From JAVVHH01 sp964613945 (GTDB lineage Bacteria; Pseudomonadota; Alphaproteobacteria; Acetobacterales; Acetobacteraceae): a stretch of DNA of 64,000 bases. Numbering within the stretch: position 1 is the stretch's first letter; each line of letters opens with the position of its first letter. The DNA lies in NCBI GenBank assembly GCA_964613945.1, contig CAZTJC010000004.1, positions 1 through 64,000 on the forward strand. The letters run 5' to 3'. A program made the translations under genes and the position numbers. The notes under the pieces were generated by a model. That model saw nothing but the letters and a program-made list of their open reading frames with translations, had not been told where the DNA came from and searched no databases. This document shows, in pieces, positions 8,450 to 16,725 of the stretch.

Positions 8450-9385
8450 ATGAACCTTAGGCAGTGTGAGATATTTCGTACTGTTATGGAGATGGGCACT
8501 GTCACGGCCGCGGCCGAGCGGTTGAACGTTTCCCAGCCAGCAGTCAGCAAAATCCTTGCCCAACTCGAGCGGGAGCTGGGCTTTGCAGCCTTTAAGCGCG
8601 TTCGGCGACGCTTGGTGCCGACGCCCGAAGCAGATGCCCTCTACCGCGAGATTTGTCGGGCCTTCCTGGGTTTGGACTATCTGACGCGAGTGGCGACCGA
8701 TTTGCGCGACTTGCGTCAAGGCCAGCTTGTCATTGCGGCAACTCACGTCATTGCCAGTCATTACCTGCCGGAGGTCCTGGCCCCGTTTCTTCGCAAGCAC
8801 CCCGGGCTGTCCGCCTCACTGCAATCCCTGGACTCGCCCGGCACGGCCCAGGCAGTGGCAAGCGGACGGGCAGACCTCGGCATCTCGCAGTTCGATGTTG
8901 CGGTACCGGGCGTGCGTAGCGAAGTGTTATGCACCTCGGAAGCCGTGTGCGTGCTCCCGCCGGAGCATCGCCTCGTGGCAGAAGCATGTGTATCCGCAGG
9001 CGAACTAGCGGGGGAGCCGTTCATAGCTCTGGCCGCTGTTAATCCGTTGCGCGTCAGCTTCGACACCTTGTTCAGAGTGACGGACGCCATTCCCCGCACG
9101 GTTGTGGATACGCCCCTCGCCAGCACTGCGTGCCGATTGGTGATGCAAGGCACCGGGATCGCGGTAATGGATAGATTGAGTGCAGAAGCAAATCTGCACT
9201 TAGGCGTGGTATTGCGCCCACTTTCGCCGACCGTCTCCAGTCGACTCCTGCTCCTCCTTCCTGACCAGCGACCATCGTCTGGAGCCACGCGGGCGTTCGC
9301 GGAAGCACTAAGGGATCGTTTTGCGCCTTTAGAGAAACAAGGTTTTGATGTGAGTCAGTCGAGACCTAGAAAGCTTCCAGCTTAG
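8450..9385 (+). CDS. LysR family transcriptional regulator
   Basis: The 311-residue product has the N-terminal winged helix of LysR regulators: NLRQCEIFRTVMEMGTVTAAAERLNVSQPAVSKILAQLERELG, split here as the helix-turn-helix around TAAAERLNVSQPAVSK. A C-terminal effector domain with two lobes follows (GQLVIAATHVIASHYLPEVL, then ADLGISQF). The NLRQ...F...TG/MGTVTAAA beginning resembles the OccR/NocR group. The ATG at 8450 has GAGGG eight bases upstream; a GTG at 8447 directly before it is also possible. It is divergent from the monooxygenase-transporter operon and carries a perfect inverted repeat at its promoter, so it probably senses the transported compound or a breakdown product. Confidence 0.92.
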   Translation: MNLRQCEIFRTVMEMGTVTAAAERLNVSQPAVSKILAQLERELGFAAFKRVRRRLVPTPEADALYREICRAFLGLDYLTRVATDLRDLRQGQLVIAATHVIASHYLPEVLAPFLRKHPGLSASLQSLDSPGTAQAVASGRADLGISQFDVAVPGVRSEVLCTSEAVCVLPPEHRLVAEACVSAGELAGEPFIALAAVNPLRVSFDTLFRVTDAIPRTVVDTPLASTACRLVMQGTGIAVMDRLSAEANLHLGVVLRPLSPTVSSRLLLLLPDQRPSSGATRAFAEALRDRFAPLEKQGFDVSQSRPRKLPA

Positions 9386-10099
9386 TCAGTCTTCCTGTCT
9401 TCAGCGCTCCGCTCAAGAGCGGCAATGCGACGGAACATTATCCATCAGTGCAGACCGTGCGGATTGGATGAAAGGCGCATGCCTCATACCATACGCTACA
9501 AAGGCCGCCTGCTGGAGAACCGAACGTAACTGCTGGAAAAGCGACGAAGCTTTACTGGCCTGCCACTGCCGTCCTGATGCCCAGCCCTATTGAGCCAGAT
9601 TGGGTGCTCCGACCGTCGTGCTTTCAAAGAAAGCCTGCGACATCCTTTGGTGTTTTTGGAAGTATGCCGCACCCGAACCGGACAAGGACGACATCACGGT
9701 AATCGGCCGCTGGACGTTGGTGGGATGGGCGGGCACCTCCGTTGTCGCCTCGGTTCTTGCACGCCCTTCCTTGGCGCAGAACGCACGAGCAGACACGCTG
9801 CATCTCGTGCCCTCGACCAGTCCGGTTTCGCTAGATCTCGTCTTTTCGACCGCACTCGTCGCCGTGCAACACGGGTATTACGTCTTTGATACGCTCTACG
9901 GCGTAAACGGACTATTTCCGCAGACAGCCCATCGTGCCGATCTCAAAGGTGTGCTCGGCGGCTCCGTCCGTTATCCCTGGAACGCGGCGAACCCGACAGA
10001 GGATGCTACGGACGGGCATGGATCCTCCATTACACGTCTAGACGCGTTGAACGGCGCGTGTATTACGGCCGATCAGTCGCACTGCAGCAACCGAGGTAG
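9386..10099. other. Intergenic stretch around the binding-protein remnant
   Basis: Apart from the remnant at 9693-9920, I see no gene here. A small hairpin with CCGCTC and GAGCGG arms lies about 25-45 bases after the lysR stop and could end its transcript, but it has no T run. The stretch 9430-9690 and the stretch 9921-10099 hold only short frames without recognisable protein features. Confidence 0.5.
9693..9920 (+). pseudogene. N-terminal remnant of a peptide-type binding protein (SBP_bac_5)
   Basis: About 75 residues resemble the beginning of the intact binding protein at 2044-3770. There is a signal-peptide-like stretch (WTLVGWAGTSVVASVLARPSLAQ), then ADTLHLVPSTSPVSLDLVF and QHGYYVFDTLYGVNGLFP. 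The intact gene has TTLRVVPASDLAALDPVW and NHGYMVFDTLYGTDADLR at the same positions. After about base 9920 the likeness ends and the frame continues into unrelated sequence. The rest of the gene, some 440 codons, is gone. The next gene (10100-10804) lies on the opposite strand about 180 bp further on. Confidence 0.65.
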
Positions 10100-10804
10100 T
10101 CAGCCCGGGGTATCGAGGCCGCCGCCGTCGACGAAGCGGCGGAGCCAGGCTGCGGCACGTCCGCCGTCATCAGGTTGCCAAAGGGACAACAGGGCGGCAT
10201 CGGCGAGCGCACCGTAGCGGTCCCGCTGGGCCTCAATCAGGGCAGCCGAGAACTCCGGGGTGAACTCCGGATGCCCCTGGATCGAGAACGTGTCGTCGTC
10301 ATAGCCGAGCGCCGCATACGGGGTGAAGTCGCTGGCGGCCAGCACCCTCGCGTTTGGTGGCTGTTTGACGACCTGATCCTGATGGAAGGCGGGAATGGCG
10401 ACGGTCAGCGGCTCCACCATGCTGGGCGGCGGGCTGACGATCTTGTACCGATGCATGCCCAAACCCCAGCCCTTCGGCGACTTCGTTACCTCACCGCCGA
10501 ACGCCTTGGCCATCGCTTGGTGGCCGAAGCAGATCCCGACCAATTTTGCTCGTCCGCGAATTTGGCGGATCGCCTCCAGCAGCGGTGAAATCCAGGGGAA
10601 GTCGTCATAAACCCCAGCTGAAGACCCGGTGATGACGTAGGCGCCGCACTCGCCGGGATCGGCCGGAAGCTCTCCGGCCTGCACGTCGTAGACCCGGTAG
10701 TCGCGATCCTGCCCAAGCATCGTGCGGACCATGTCGGCGTAGGTGCCCCATTCCGCCTGCAGCGTCTCCGGGGGTCGACCCGTCTCAAGGATTCCAATCT
10801 TCAT
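10100..10804 (-). CDS. Class I glutamine amidotransferase-like protein
   Basis: The 234-residue product has the full class I glutamine amidotransferase fold. The nucleophile elbow is GICFGHQAMAKAFGG with cysteine at residue 92, and the catalytic His/Glu pair is in IQGHPEF (His178, Glu180). The segment AYVITGSSAGVYDDFPWI and the YDDDTFSIQGHPEF ending are typical of the stand-alone GMP synthase-like amidotransferase group (GATase1_1), which includes gamma-glutamyl hydrolases acting on glutamylated amines. No synthetase partner is encoded beside it, so a role as a hydrolase or degradative enzyme is more likely than as a synthase subunit. It begins at an ATG and stands alone, 55 bp from the neighbouring deacetylase gene on the same strand. 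Confidence 0.85.
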   Translation of the reverse strand: MKIGILETGRPPETLQAEWGTYADMVRTMLGQDRDYRVYDVQAGELPADPGECGAYVITGSSAGVYDDFPWISPLLEAIRQIRGRAKLVGICFGHQAMAKAFGGEVTKSPKGWGLGMHRYKIVSPPPSMVEPLTVAIPAFHQDQVVKQPPNARVLAASDFTPYAALGYDDDTFSIQGHPEFTPEFSAALIEAQRDRYGALADAALLSLWQPDDGGRAAAWLRRFVDGGGLDTPG

Positions 10805-10859
10805 AAGCGCAGATTGTCACGCGGCCGCGGGACCGGACAGGTGATGTTCCGTGGCCCAG

Positions 10860-11717
10860 TCATGTCGCTGGAGAACGTCGCATGCGGTCGGCGATCTCGG
10901 TAAAGGGCGTTTGGAGAGCGCGCAGTCCGACAGCAGCGATGCCCTCGGCGGCAAGAAGGCGATCAAAGGTGCCGCTCGCAAAGAGTTCGTATTCGGCGTA
11001 CCGCCAGGGCGCGTGCTGCGACGACAGGGCCGAAAAGTCGCCGGGCACTGTACAGTGCAGCGCGAGATGGGTTAATCCTTCCGGCAGGTCGTGCAGGATT
11101 TCGGCCCACCGGTCGGTAAGCTCGCCGGGCTGTACCGCAAGCGTGCCCCGGCAATGGTCGACCAGCTTCTCGCCTTGCGCATCCAGTCGGTCGATGGCGA
11201 CCTGGTATGCAGGGAGATTAGGCGGCCAAGTAATCGAGCGCGGCAGCACCGGGAACAGCCCGTAATCGCGTCCGAGCCGCACATGGACATCGAGCAACTC
11301 CGGCAACATCGCGGCGGCCATATGCGCATCGACGTGCGTCGGCCGCATGCCCGACGAGAGAGCCCGCTCGATTTGCGTCCGCAGCTCCACCTCTGCGGCC
11401 TCCGGCACGAGATGGCGGCGCAGGCCCTCCAGATCTCGCCAAAAATACCCGTCGTCATCGATGAGCCCGGACGCGCGGCTGACGGTCGAGATCGGCGCCC
11501 ACCGGCACGCTTCCCATTCGCTGGTGAGCGTCAGGTGGACACCGACATCAAACGAGGGATCCGCACAGGCGGCGTCCGCGATCTCCCTGAACCAGGGCCC
11601 TGGAACGATAACCGACCCGCACGTGACCCGCCCCGCACGGGCCAGCTCCAGGAAAGCCTGGTTCGCCCCGTGGCTGCCGCCGAGATCATCGACATGCGGT
11701 ATGACCGCGCGTGTCAC
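10860..11717 (-). CDS. ChbG/HpnK (YdjC) family carbohydrate deacetylase-like protein
   Basis: The 285-residue product resembles the ChbG/HpnK (YdjC-like) family, metal-dependent enzymes that remove acetyl groups from N-acetylated sugars. The metal site is visible as HVDDLGGSHGANQAF near the start (His8, Asp10, Asp11) and RPTHVDAHMAA in the middle; GVHLTLTSEW and ALHCTVPGDF are also family blocks. The GTG at 11717 is preferred because it overlaps the upstream stop as GTGA and places the metal-binding aspartates close to the N-terminus, as in the family. It follows, coupled, a gene for a branched-chain-type binding protein. The true substrate is unknown. Confidence 0.82.
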   Translation of the reverse strand: MTRAVIPHVDDLGGSHGANQAFLELARAGRVTCGSVIVPGPWFREIADAACADPSFDVGVHLTLTSEWEACRWAPISTVSRASGLIDDDGYFWRDLEGLRRHLVPEAAEVELRTQIERALSSGMRPTHVDAHMAAAMLPELLDVHVRLGRDYGLFPVLPRSITWPPNLPAYQVAIDRLDAQGEKLVDHCRGTLAVQPGELTDRWAEILHDLPEGLTHLALHCTVPGDFSALSSQHAPWRYAEYELFASGTFDRLLAAEGIAAVGLRALQTPFTEIADRMRRSPAT

Positions 11718-12949
11718 GGCTTCAGCAGCGGGCAATTGCCTGCGTCCATCGGACGGAATGCCTGTTCCTTCGGGATCGTGGCAAGTAGCGTGTAAAGATC
11801 CCAATCGCTGCGGCTTTCGGCGGCTGTTTTGACCCGGAACAAGAACATCGGGTTCAGCTTGCGCCCGTCCGACCGGATGAGACCCTTTCCGAACAATGGA
11901 TCGTCGGTGGGAATGCTTTTCATGGCCGCTACGGTAGCCCGGCCACTCCGTTGCGCCTCTGCTGTTCCCATACTACGGACCGTCTTGAGGTAGTGAGTGA
12001 CGGCAGAGTAGTCACCGGCCTGGAACATGGTAGGCATTCGCCCGCCGGATTTCTCGCCGAAACGATGGCTCCATTCCCGCGTCCGGTCGTTCAGATCCCA
12101 GTAGAACGCCGATGCCAGGACCAGACCATGCGCCACGTCCAACCCCAGCGCGTAAACGTCAGCAATGGTCAACAGCATGGCTGCCAGCCTCGTGCCGTCT
12201 TTAATCAAGCCGAATTCAGCAGCCTGCTTGATGCAGTTGGTCGTGTTGGTGCCGCTGTTCGCGAACGCGATCACCTTTGCTCCACTCGATTGCGCCTGCA
12301 GCAGGAATGACGAGAAATCCGTCGTGCTGGGGTATGGCGTGAACACCTTGCCGAGCACCCGTCCCCCTGCGGCAATCACCGCCCGTTCCGTGTCAGCGGC
12401 CAGAGTGTGGCCGAACGTGTAGTCGGCCCCAATGATGAACCAGGTTTGCCCACCGTCCCTCGTTACCGCGTCGCCGACGGCATTGCCTAACGCCCAGCTG
12501 TCATAGGTCCATTGGACGTGATTGGGTCCGCAATCCGCGCCGGTCAGAGCCGAACTGGCAGGCGCTGAAAAAAGCGCGACCCGGTCCCGCTGCCGAACGA
12601 GGTCTGCCACGGCAAGCGCGGCGGCGGAGTTGTTGACGTTCACGATCGCGTCCACGTCGCGCGTGTCGAGCCACTCCCGCGCGACCTGGAGTGCAACGTC
12701 GGCCGAGGCTTGGTGGTCCGCTGAAAGCAACTCGACCGGGAGCGATGGGTCCGCAGCGATCGCGTCGGCGATTGCCATCTGTGCCGCGTTTACGGAGCCA
12801 GGGCCGGTGCCGGATGTGTTCGGGCCAGAAAGTTCGGTGAGCATGCCGATCCGGATCGGTCGGGCGGCAGCGGCCGACCCAGCCCATGCGAGCGTGCCGA
12901 CTGCGGACGCGCCCTGGATAAGACGGCGCCGGGTCACTGGACGGTCCAT
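11714..12949 (-). CDS. ABC transporter binding protein, branched-chain amino acid/amide type (Peripla_BP_6)
   Basis: The 411-residue product starts at an ATG preceded by a strong GGGAGGA ribosome site at 12955-12961. It has a twin-arginine-like signal peptide (TRRRLIQGASAVGTLAWAGSAAAA) and a type I periplasmic binding fold: IRIGMLTELSGPNTSGTGPGS, LLSADHQASADVALQVAREW, NVNNSAAALAVADLV, and WFIIGADYTFGHTLAAD. The last block and the WTYDSWALGNAV segment are common in amide/urea-like or aromatic acid binders of this family. No permeases or ATPases are beside it. It is coupled to the deacetylase-like gene by a 4-bp overlap and is divergent from the PEP mutase-family gene. Confidence 0.85.
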   Translation of the reverse strand: MDRPVTRRRLIQGASAVGTLAWAGSAAAARPIRIGMLTELSGPNTSGTGPGSVNAAQMAIADAIAADPSLPVELLSADHQASADVALQVAREWLDTRDVDAIVNVNNSAAALAVADLVRQRDRVALFSAPASSALTGADCGPNHVQWTYDSWALGNAVGDAVTRDGGQTWFIIGADYTFGHTLAADTERAVIAAGGRVLGKVFTPYPSTTDFSSFLLQAQSSGAKVIAFANSGTNTTNCIKQAAEFGLIKDGTRLAAMLLTIADVYALGLDVAHGLVLASAFYWDLNDRTREWSHRFGEKSGGRMPTMFQAGDYSAVTHYLKTVRSMGTAEAQRSGRATVAAMKSIPTDDPLFGKGLIRSDGRKLNPMFLFRVKTAAESRSDWDLYTLLATIPKEQAFRPMDAGNCPLLKP

Positions 12950-13028
12950 GCTGTTCCTCCCTAGTTTTGATTGCCAGGCTATCGTCAGGTGCGGCCTGCG
13001 CCAAGAAATCGAACAGTCAGGAGACGGC

Positions 13029-13901
13029 ATGCCGAACGACCGAGCGAGCCTACGGACACTGCTCCAGAAGCCGGACCCGACGGTCGCTCCTCTCGTGCTC
13101 AACGCGATGATGGCCCGTCTGGCAGAGCAGGCCGGGTTTGCCGCGCTCTACTTGGGCGGCGGCGCGATGGGCTACTTGACCACGGTGACAGAGGCGAACC
13201 TTTCCCTATCTGACATGATCCAAGCCGGGCTGGGCATCACCAGCGTATCTTCACTACCGCTGATTCTCGATGGAGCATGCGGGTGGGGCGATCCGATGCA
13301 CATGCACCGCACGATCGGCATGGCTGAAGCTGCGGGATTTGCCGCAATCGAGATCGAGGATCAAATCCTGCCCAAGCGAGCACACCATCATGTCGGGCTT
13401 GAGCACATCATTCCGACCGAGCTGATGGTTGCCAAGATTCACGAGACGGTAGCGGCACGCCGAAATGGTGATTTCATGGTGATCGCGCGTACCAACGCCC
13501 TACGAACTGACGGGCTCGATGAGGCGCTTCGGCGGGGCGAAGCCTATGCCAAAGCCGGAGCCGACATGCTGTTCGTACTCGCGCGGGAACCGTCCGCACT
13601 CCGCGTCATCGCCGAGCGTTTGCCGCGGCCGCTGATGTACATGACGCCGGCTGGCGGGCTTTCCCATGCGGGAATGAGCGTCCCGGAACTCGCCGCTTTG
13701 GGCTACAGGCTCATCGTCGATCCCTCGACCCCGCTTCTCGCAATGCATTACGCCTTGCGACAAAGCTACGCGGCGATTGCCGCAGGCCGCGCCGACAGCG
13801 CGCTCGGAGACGATGCCGACGCTGAACAGACCCGGGTGCACAAGACGATCGGCCTCGCGAAACTGCTGGAGATCGAGGCGCGCACAGTTGAGCGGTCGTA
13901 G
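13029..13901 (+). CDS. Isocitrate lyase/PEP mutase superfamily enzyme
   Basis: The 290-residue product is a TIM-barrel enzyme of the isocitrate lyase/PEP mutase group, which make or break C-C or P-C bonds in 2-oxo or 2,3-diacid compounds. Visible are the N-terminal NAMMARLAEQAGFAALYLGG, the metal-binding DGACGWGDPMHMHRTI, the EIEDQ block, and IARTNALRTDGLDEALRRGEAY. The usual lyase loop is PKRCGH; here it reads PKRAHHH (residues 115-121), so the cysteine of methylisocitrate lyases is missing. That points to another reaction, such as oxaloacetate decarboxylation or an uncharacterised lyase. The ATG has CAGGAG upstream. It is divergent from a binding protein and deacetylase-like gene, so these may form one catabolic unit. 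Confidence 0.85.
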   Translation: MPNDRASLRTLLQKPDPTVAPLVLNAMMARLAEQAGFAALYLGGGAMGYLTTVTEANLSLSDMIQAGLGITSVSSLPLILDGACGWGDPMHMHRTIGMAEAAGFAAIEIEDQILPKRAHHHVGLEHIIPTELMVAKIHETVAARRNGDFMVIARTNALRTDGLDEALRRGEAYAKAGADMLFVLAREPSALRVIAERLPRPLMYMTPAGGLSHAGMSVPELAALGYRLIVDPSTPLLAMHYALRQSYAAIAAGRADSALGDDADAEQTRVHKTIGLAKLLEIEARTVERS

Positions 13902-14102
13902 GCTGTTATCATGACGGTGGCCATCTCGACGCTATGATCGGCCTACGGCATGGCCTGGGCTTGCGCCGTCTCGGCTGATAGTTTCGGCTGGCGTGCCGAT
14001 CGGGGAAGCATACGAGAGCGTTCCGGAAGACGGCCAATGCATGTCAGTCAATTTATGGCTCGCCGGCTTGCTTCCCGTGACAGCCGACTGCATGGACGGA
14101 CG

Positions 14103-14903
14103 ATGCTCCGTTACTTTGCCATACCTGCGCTACTCCTGTTGCCGCTGGTCGCACATGCCGCACCACTGTCATCCTGCCGCCAACTGTTCGTCGATGGCGG
14201 GGCGCCTGCACTGCTCAACCAGCGACTGGCTGCACGAACCAGTTCGCTGTGTTACCAGGAATATGCGGTTCTCGCCTCCGGCATCACGCGCGGCGCGCTG
14301 TGGTCGGCCGAGCACCTGACCGCAGCCGAACTCGCGACTGCCCGCACTACGAAGCGGGTCAACTTGTTCCACGCCGACGACAACTTGCCCGCTGACGACC
14401 GGGCCGAGCTTGCCGATTATGTACGCTCCGGTTTTGATCGCGGCCACATGACGCCGAGTGGAGACATGTCGGATGCCACAGCCCAGGAGGAAAGCTTCTC
14501 GCTTGCCAACGTGGTGCCGCAGACGACCAAACTGAACGGCGGCATTTGGGAGCGCATCGAAAGCGCCGTGCGCGGGCTCGCCCGAAGCGCAGGAAGCGTT
14601 TACGTGGTGACCGGGCCGACCTTCCAGGGCGTAAACCTGGAGCAGATTGGTGGCCGGGTGCTGGTGCCGTCCGCGACGTGGAAAGCTGTCTATGTGCCGT
14701 CAACCGGCGACGCGGGCGCTTACCTTTGCACCAACACAGCCGCACCCACCTGCAACCTGATATCCCTGGCCGTGCTTGCCGCACAGGTCGGAGTGGACCC
14801 TTTTCCTTTACTGGCGCGAGGCACAAAAGTCATGCTCGGCCAATTGCCGATGCCACACGCACCACGCAACCGCCAACGAAAGGCAAGTCGCAGATGGTTC
14901 TGA
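14103..14903 (+). CDS. Secreted DNA/RNA non-specific endonuclease (NUC1 family)
   Basis: The 266-residue protein has a signal peptide (LRYFAIPALLLLPLVAHAA) and then the beta-beta-alpha metal nuclease domain of the Serratia nuclease family. The key motif is DRGHMTPSGDM at residues 112-122, where His115 would be the catalytic base. LANVVPQTTKLNGGIWERIE gives the metal-binding Asn, and VYVVTGPTFQG is another family block. An N-terminal cysteine pair (SSCRQLF, SLCYQEY) and C-terminal cysteines (YLCTN, PTCNL) fit an exported protein. It probably degrades extracellular nucleic acid for nutrients. The ATG at 14103 is chosen because the signal peptide starts there. The last 10 bp overlap the next small gene. 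Confidence 0.87.
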   Translation: MLRYFAIPALLLLPLVAHAAPLSSCRQLFVDGGAPALLNQRLAARTSSLCYQEYAVLASGITRGALWSAEHLTAAELATARTTKRVNLFHADDNLPADDRAELADYVRSGFDRGHMTPSGDMSDATAQEESFSLANVVPQTTKLNGGIWERIESAVRGLARSAGSVYVVTGPTFQGVNLEQIGGRVLVPSATWKAVYVPSTGDAGAYLCTNTAAPTCNLISLAVLAAQVGVDPFPLLARGTKVMLGQLPMPHAPRNRQRKASRRWF

Positions 14904-15145
14904 AACCCTACGCCGACAACGCTGCGTCGGTGACAATCGGTGAGCTTACGTTGGAAAACGGACAGGACTGCGTCACGCTTTACGGTAGGGCAAACCTGAC
15001 CCGCGACAAGCGAGGCTTGGCGCAAGCCCACGTGCTCAAGGCAGTGCTGGACGCGATCGTGCATGCGTTGGAGACCGATCCGACGCTACCGGAGACCGTG
15101 ACGCCGTCGAAGCCAGTTAGCACGGTCAAGAACCCGTTCATCTGA
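14894..15145 (+). CDS. Small conserved-looking hypothetical protein (83 aa)
   Basis: I do not recognise the function. The 83-residue product starts VLKPYADNAASVTIGELTLENG, runs through DCVTLYGRANLTRDKRGLA, and has a helical QAHVLKAVLDAIVHALETD followed by a proline-rich tail. It has no signal peptide or membrane segment. It looks like a small soluble alpha/beta protein, and the pattern seems that of a real gene: it begins with an ATG, overlaps the nuclease gene by 10 bp and has normal codon use. Translation may be coupled to the nuclease, but the nuclease is exported while this protein is cytoplasmic, so an immunity-like relation is only a guess. Confidence 0.65.
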   Translation: MVLKPYADNAASVTIGELTLENGQDCVTLYGRANLTRDKRGLAQAHVLKAVLDAIVHALETDPTLPETVTPSKPVSTVKNPFI

Positions 15146-15363
15146 CCAGACACTCCGTACTGGATGCCAAATCCGCTTTGATCTGAGACTCAATACTACC
15201 GCTGTGCTGAAACAGCAGCATCTCGTCGATGGCTCCGGCTACGTTCCGCAACGTCAGAACTTCACACTTCCTCATGAAAGCCGAGTTGGCTGGATTTCGT
15301 TCACAAGCCGAACCCAGGTCATATGTAAATAAGTTGACTGCATGACGCTGCATGAGGTCCCAG
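15146..15363. other. Intergenic stretch, no gene recognised
   Basis: About 200 bp with relatively low GC. No tRNA, hairpin with a T run or recognisable protein was found on either strand. Confidence 0.5.
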
Positions 15364-15621
15364 ATGACAGATCCATTGACTGTCCATTCCCGAAAGTTGC
15401 GGCCTGGTGACAAGGTGCGCTTCGTCTCGCCCGCGAGTATTTTGGACCGGCAGCTGATCATGGTGCGCGAAGCCGAGCATTCCGAACATCTCGGTGTTCC
15501 AGTCCTGGACGGACTTCCTCTCAATCAGGGGCACGAACCGCTGAGCACGCCGCCGGGTTCATCAGCGACGCTCGATGCCGAAGCAAGAACAATGACCGTC
15601 GTTCCGGTAAAAAGAGCATAG
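15364..15621 (+). pseudogene. LD-carboxypeptidase (S66, LdcA-like) with the middle deleted
   Basis: The short frame joins the two ends of an LD-carboxypeptidase, a peptidoglycan-recycling enzyme of about 300 residues. The first ~30 residues (KLRPGDKVRFVSPAS, then LDRQLIMVREAE) match the N-terminus. The remainder, HLGVPVLDGLPLNQGHEPLS followed by ATLDAEARTMTV, matches the last ~45 residues. The ~220 residues between, which contain the catalytic Ser, Glu and His, are absent. The two ends are joined in frame, so the remnant would still make an 85-residue protein with no catalytic site. The HAD gene starts 1 bp after its stop. Confidence 0.65.
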
Positions 15622-15622
15622 C

Positions 15623-16297
15623 ATGTCGTTGCAGAGTCGGGCCGTCCTGCTGGATCTAGACGGCACACTTGTTGATTCCGCACCCGGCATTATTGCCAGT
15701 TTCCGCACTGCTCTTGGGGCACTCGGACATGTCTTGCCGCCTGCACAGGACATCTCTGCCCTTATAGGCCCGCCAATCGCTGATGTGATGCGAGACCTGC
15801 TGACCTTGTTCGGTGACGACCGTGTCGATCAGGCCCTGGCGGCATACCGCGCTGATTACGGCGAGCGTGGCCTGTTTGAGACCGCTTTGTATCCGGGCGT
15901 CGAGGAAACCTTGTCAGACATGCAGCAATCTGGAGCACGCTTGTTTCTGGCAACATCTAAGCGGACTGTATTTGCCCACCGTATCCTTGAACATCTGAAG
16001 ATAAGCCGCCTCTTCTCGGGCATTCACGGGTCAGAACCCGGTGGTTCTTTGGATCAAAAGCCGGAGCTGATCGCGCACGTTCTCCGACAGCACGGACTGG
16101 GGCACACGGAATCCGTCATGGTGGGCGATCGACGGTTCGATATTGCAGGCGCCCACGCAAACGGCATCCCTGCACTCGGGGTGTTATGGGGATACGGCTC
16201 GCGTCAGGAACTGGAACTGGCAGGCGCCGACCATCTTATCGCTGCAATGGCGGACCTTCCCGATGCGATCGGCAACGTCTCGCTCGATCAACCCTGA
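15623..16297 (+). CDS. HAD family phosphatase, phosphoglycolate phosphatase-like
   Basis: The 224-residue product is a HAD hydrolase of the Gph/PGP type. Motif I is LLDLDGTLVDSAPG with Asp11 as nucleophile and Asp13 as acid/base. A helical cap follows, then motif II FLATSKRT, the motif III lysine in SLDQKPELIAHVL, and motif IV VMVGDRRFDIAGAHANG. All are intact. The GVLWGYGSRQELELAGADHLI ending is typical of the phosphoglycolate phosphatase-like group, but substrate cannot be assigned from sequence. It starts 1 bp after the carboxypeptidase remnant. Confidence 0.87.
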   Translation: MSLQSRAVLLDLDGTLVDSAPGIIASFRTALGALGHVLPPAQDISALIGPPIADVMRDLLTLFGDDRVDQALAAYRADYGERGLFETALYPGVEETLSDMQQSGARLFLATSKRTVFAHRILEHLKISRLFSGIHGSEPGGSLDQKPELIAHVLRQHGLGHTESVMVGDRRFDIAGAHANGIPALGVLWGYGSRQELELAGADHLIAAMADLPDAIGNVSLDQP

Positions 16298-16725
16298 TGA
16301 TATACCCGCACCGGTAAATGCGTAATACGTCTGCTCGCTAATCAAGTCTGCCTCCGCATCGTCGGCGATGGGTATCAGTAGGACCTAACAACAGGACCCG
16401 CGCCTCCACTGACCCGGATTTTTGCCGAAACTGGGCAGGACCTAACCACGGGATGACCCATGCAGGATGCTACGGCATCAAGATCCACTGCGCTGTCATC
16501 CCAGCCCAGCTGTTGCAGGTGAAGACACCGAGCGAGAGCGTCAAGCCGTAGAACTACTGCAACGTCATCTCGACACTCGCGCCGGAACAAACAGTGCGAC
16601 CGCTGGCGCAGAGTGCATGCACGATGGCGAAGACCTGATACGAGCAGTTGGCGGTCTGGCGGAAGCACTGCAGGATGTCCGACCCATTCCGCGAGTGTCG
16701 GCTACGAACGTCTCGAGGAGCATGA
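16298..16725. other. Intergenic stretch with a short imperfect repeat, no gene recognised
   Basis: I find no convincing gene. The sequence AGGACCTAAC occurs twice, at about 16380 and 16438, each followed by a similar purine-rich tail. This could be a trace of a decayed mobile or regulatory element, but nothing else supports that. Short frames on both strands show no family features. The last bases carry GAGGAG, the ribosome site of the MFS gene. Confidence 0.4.
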
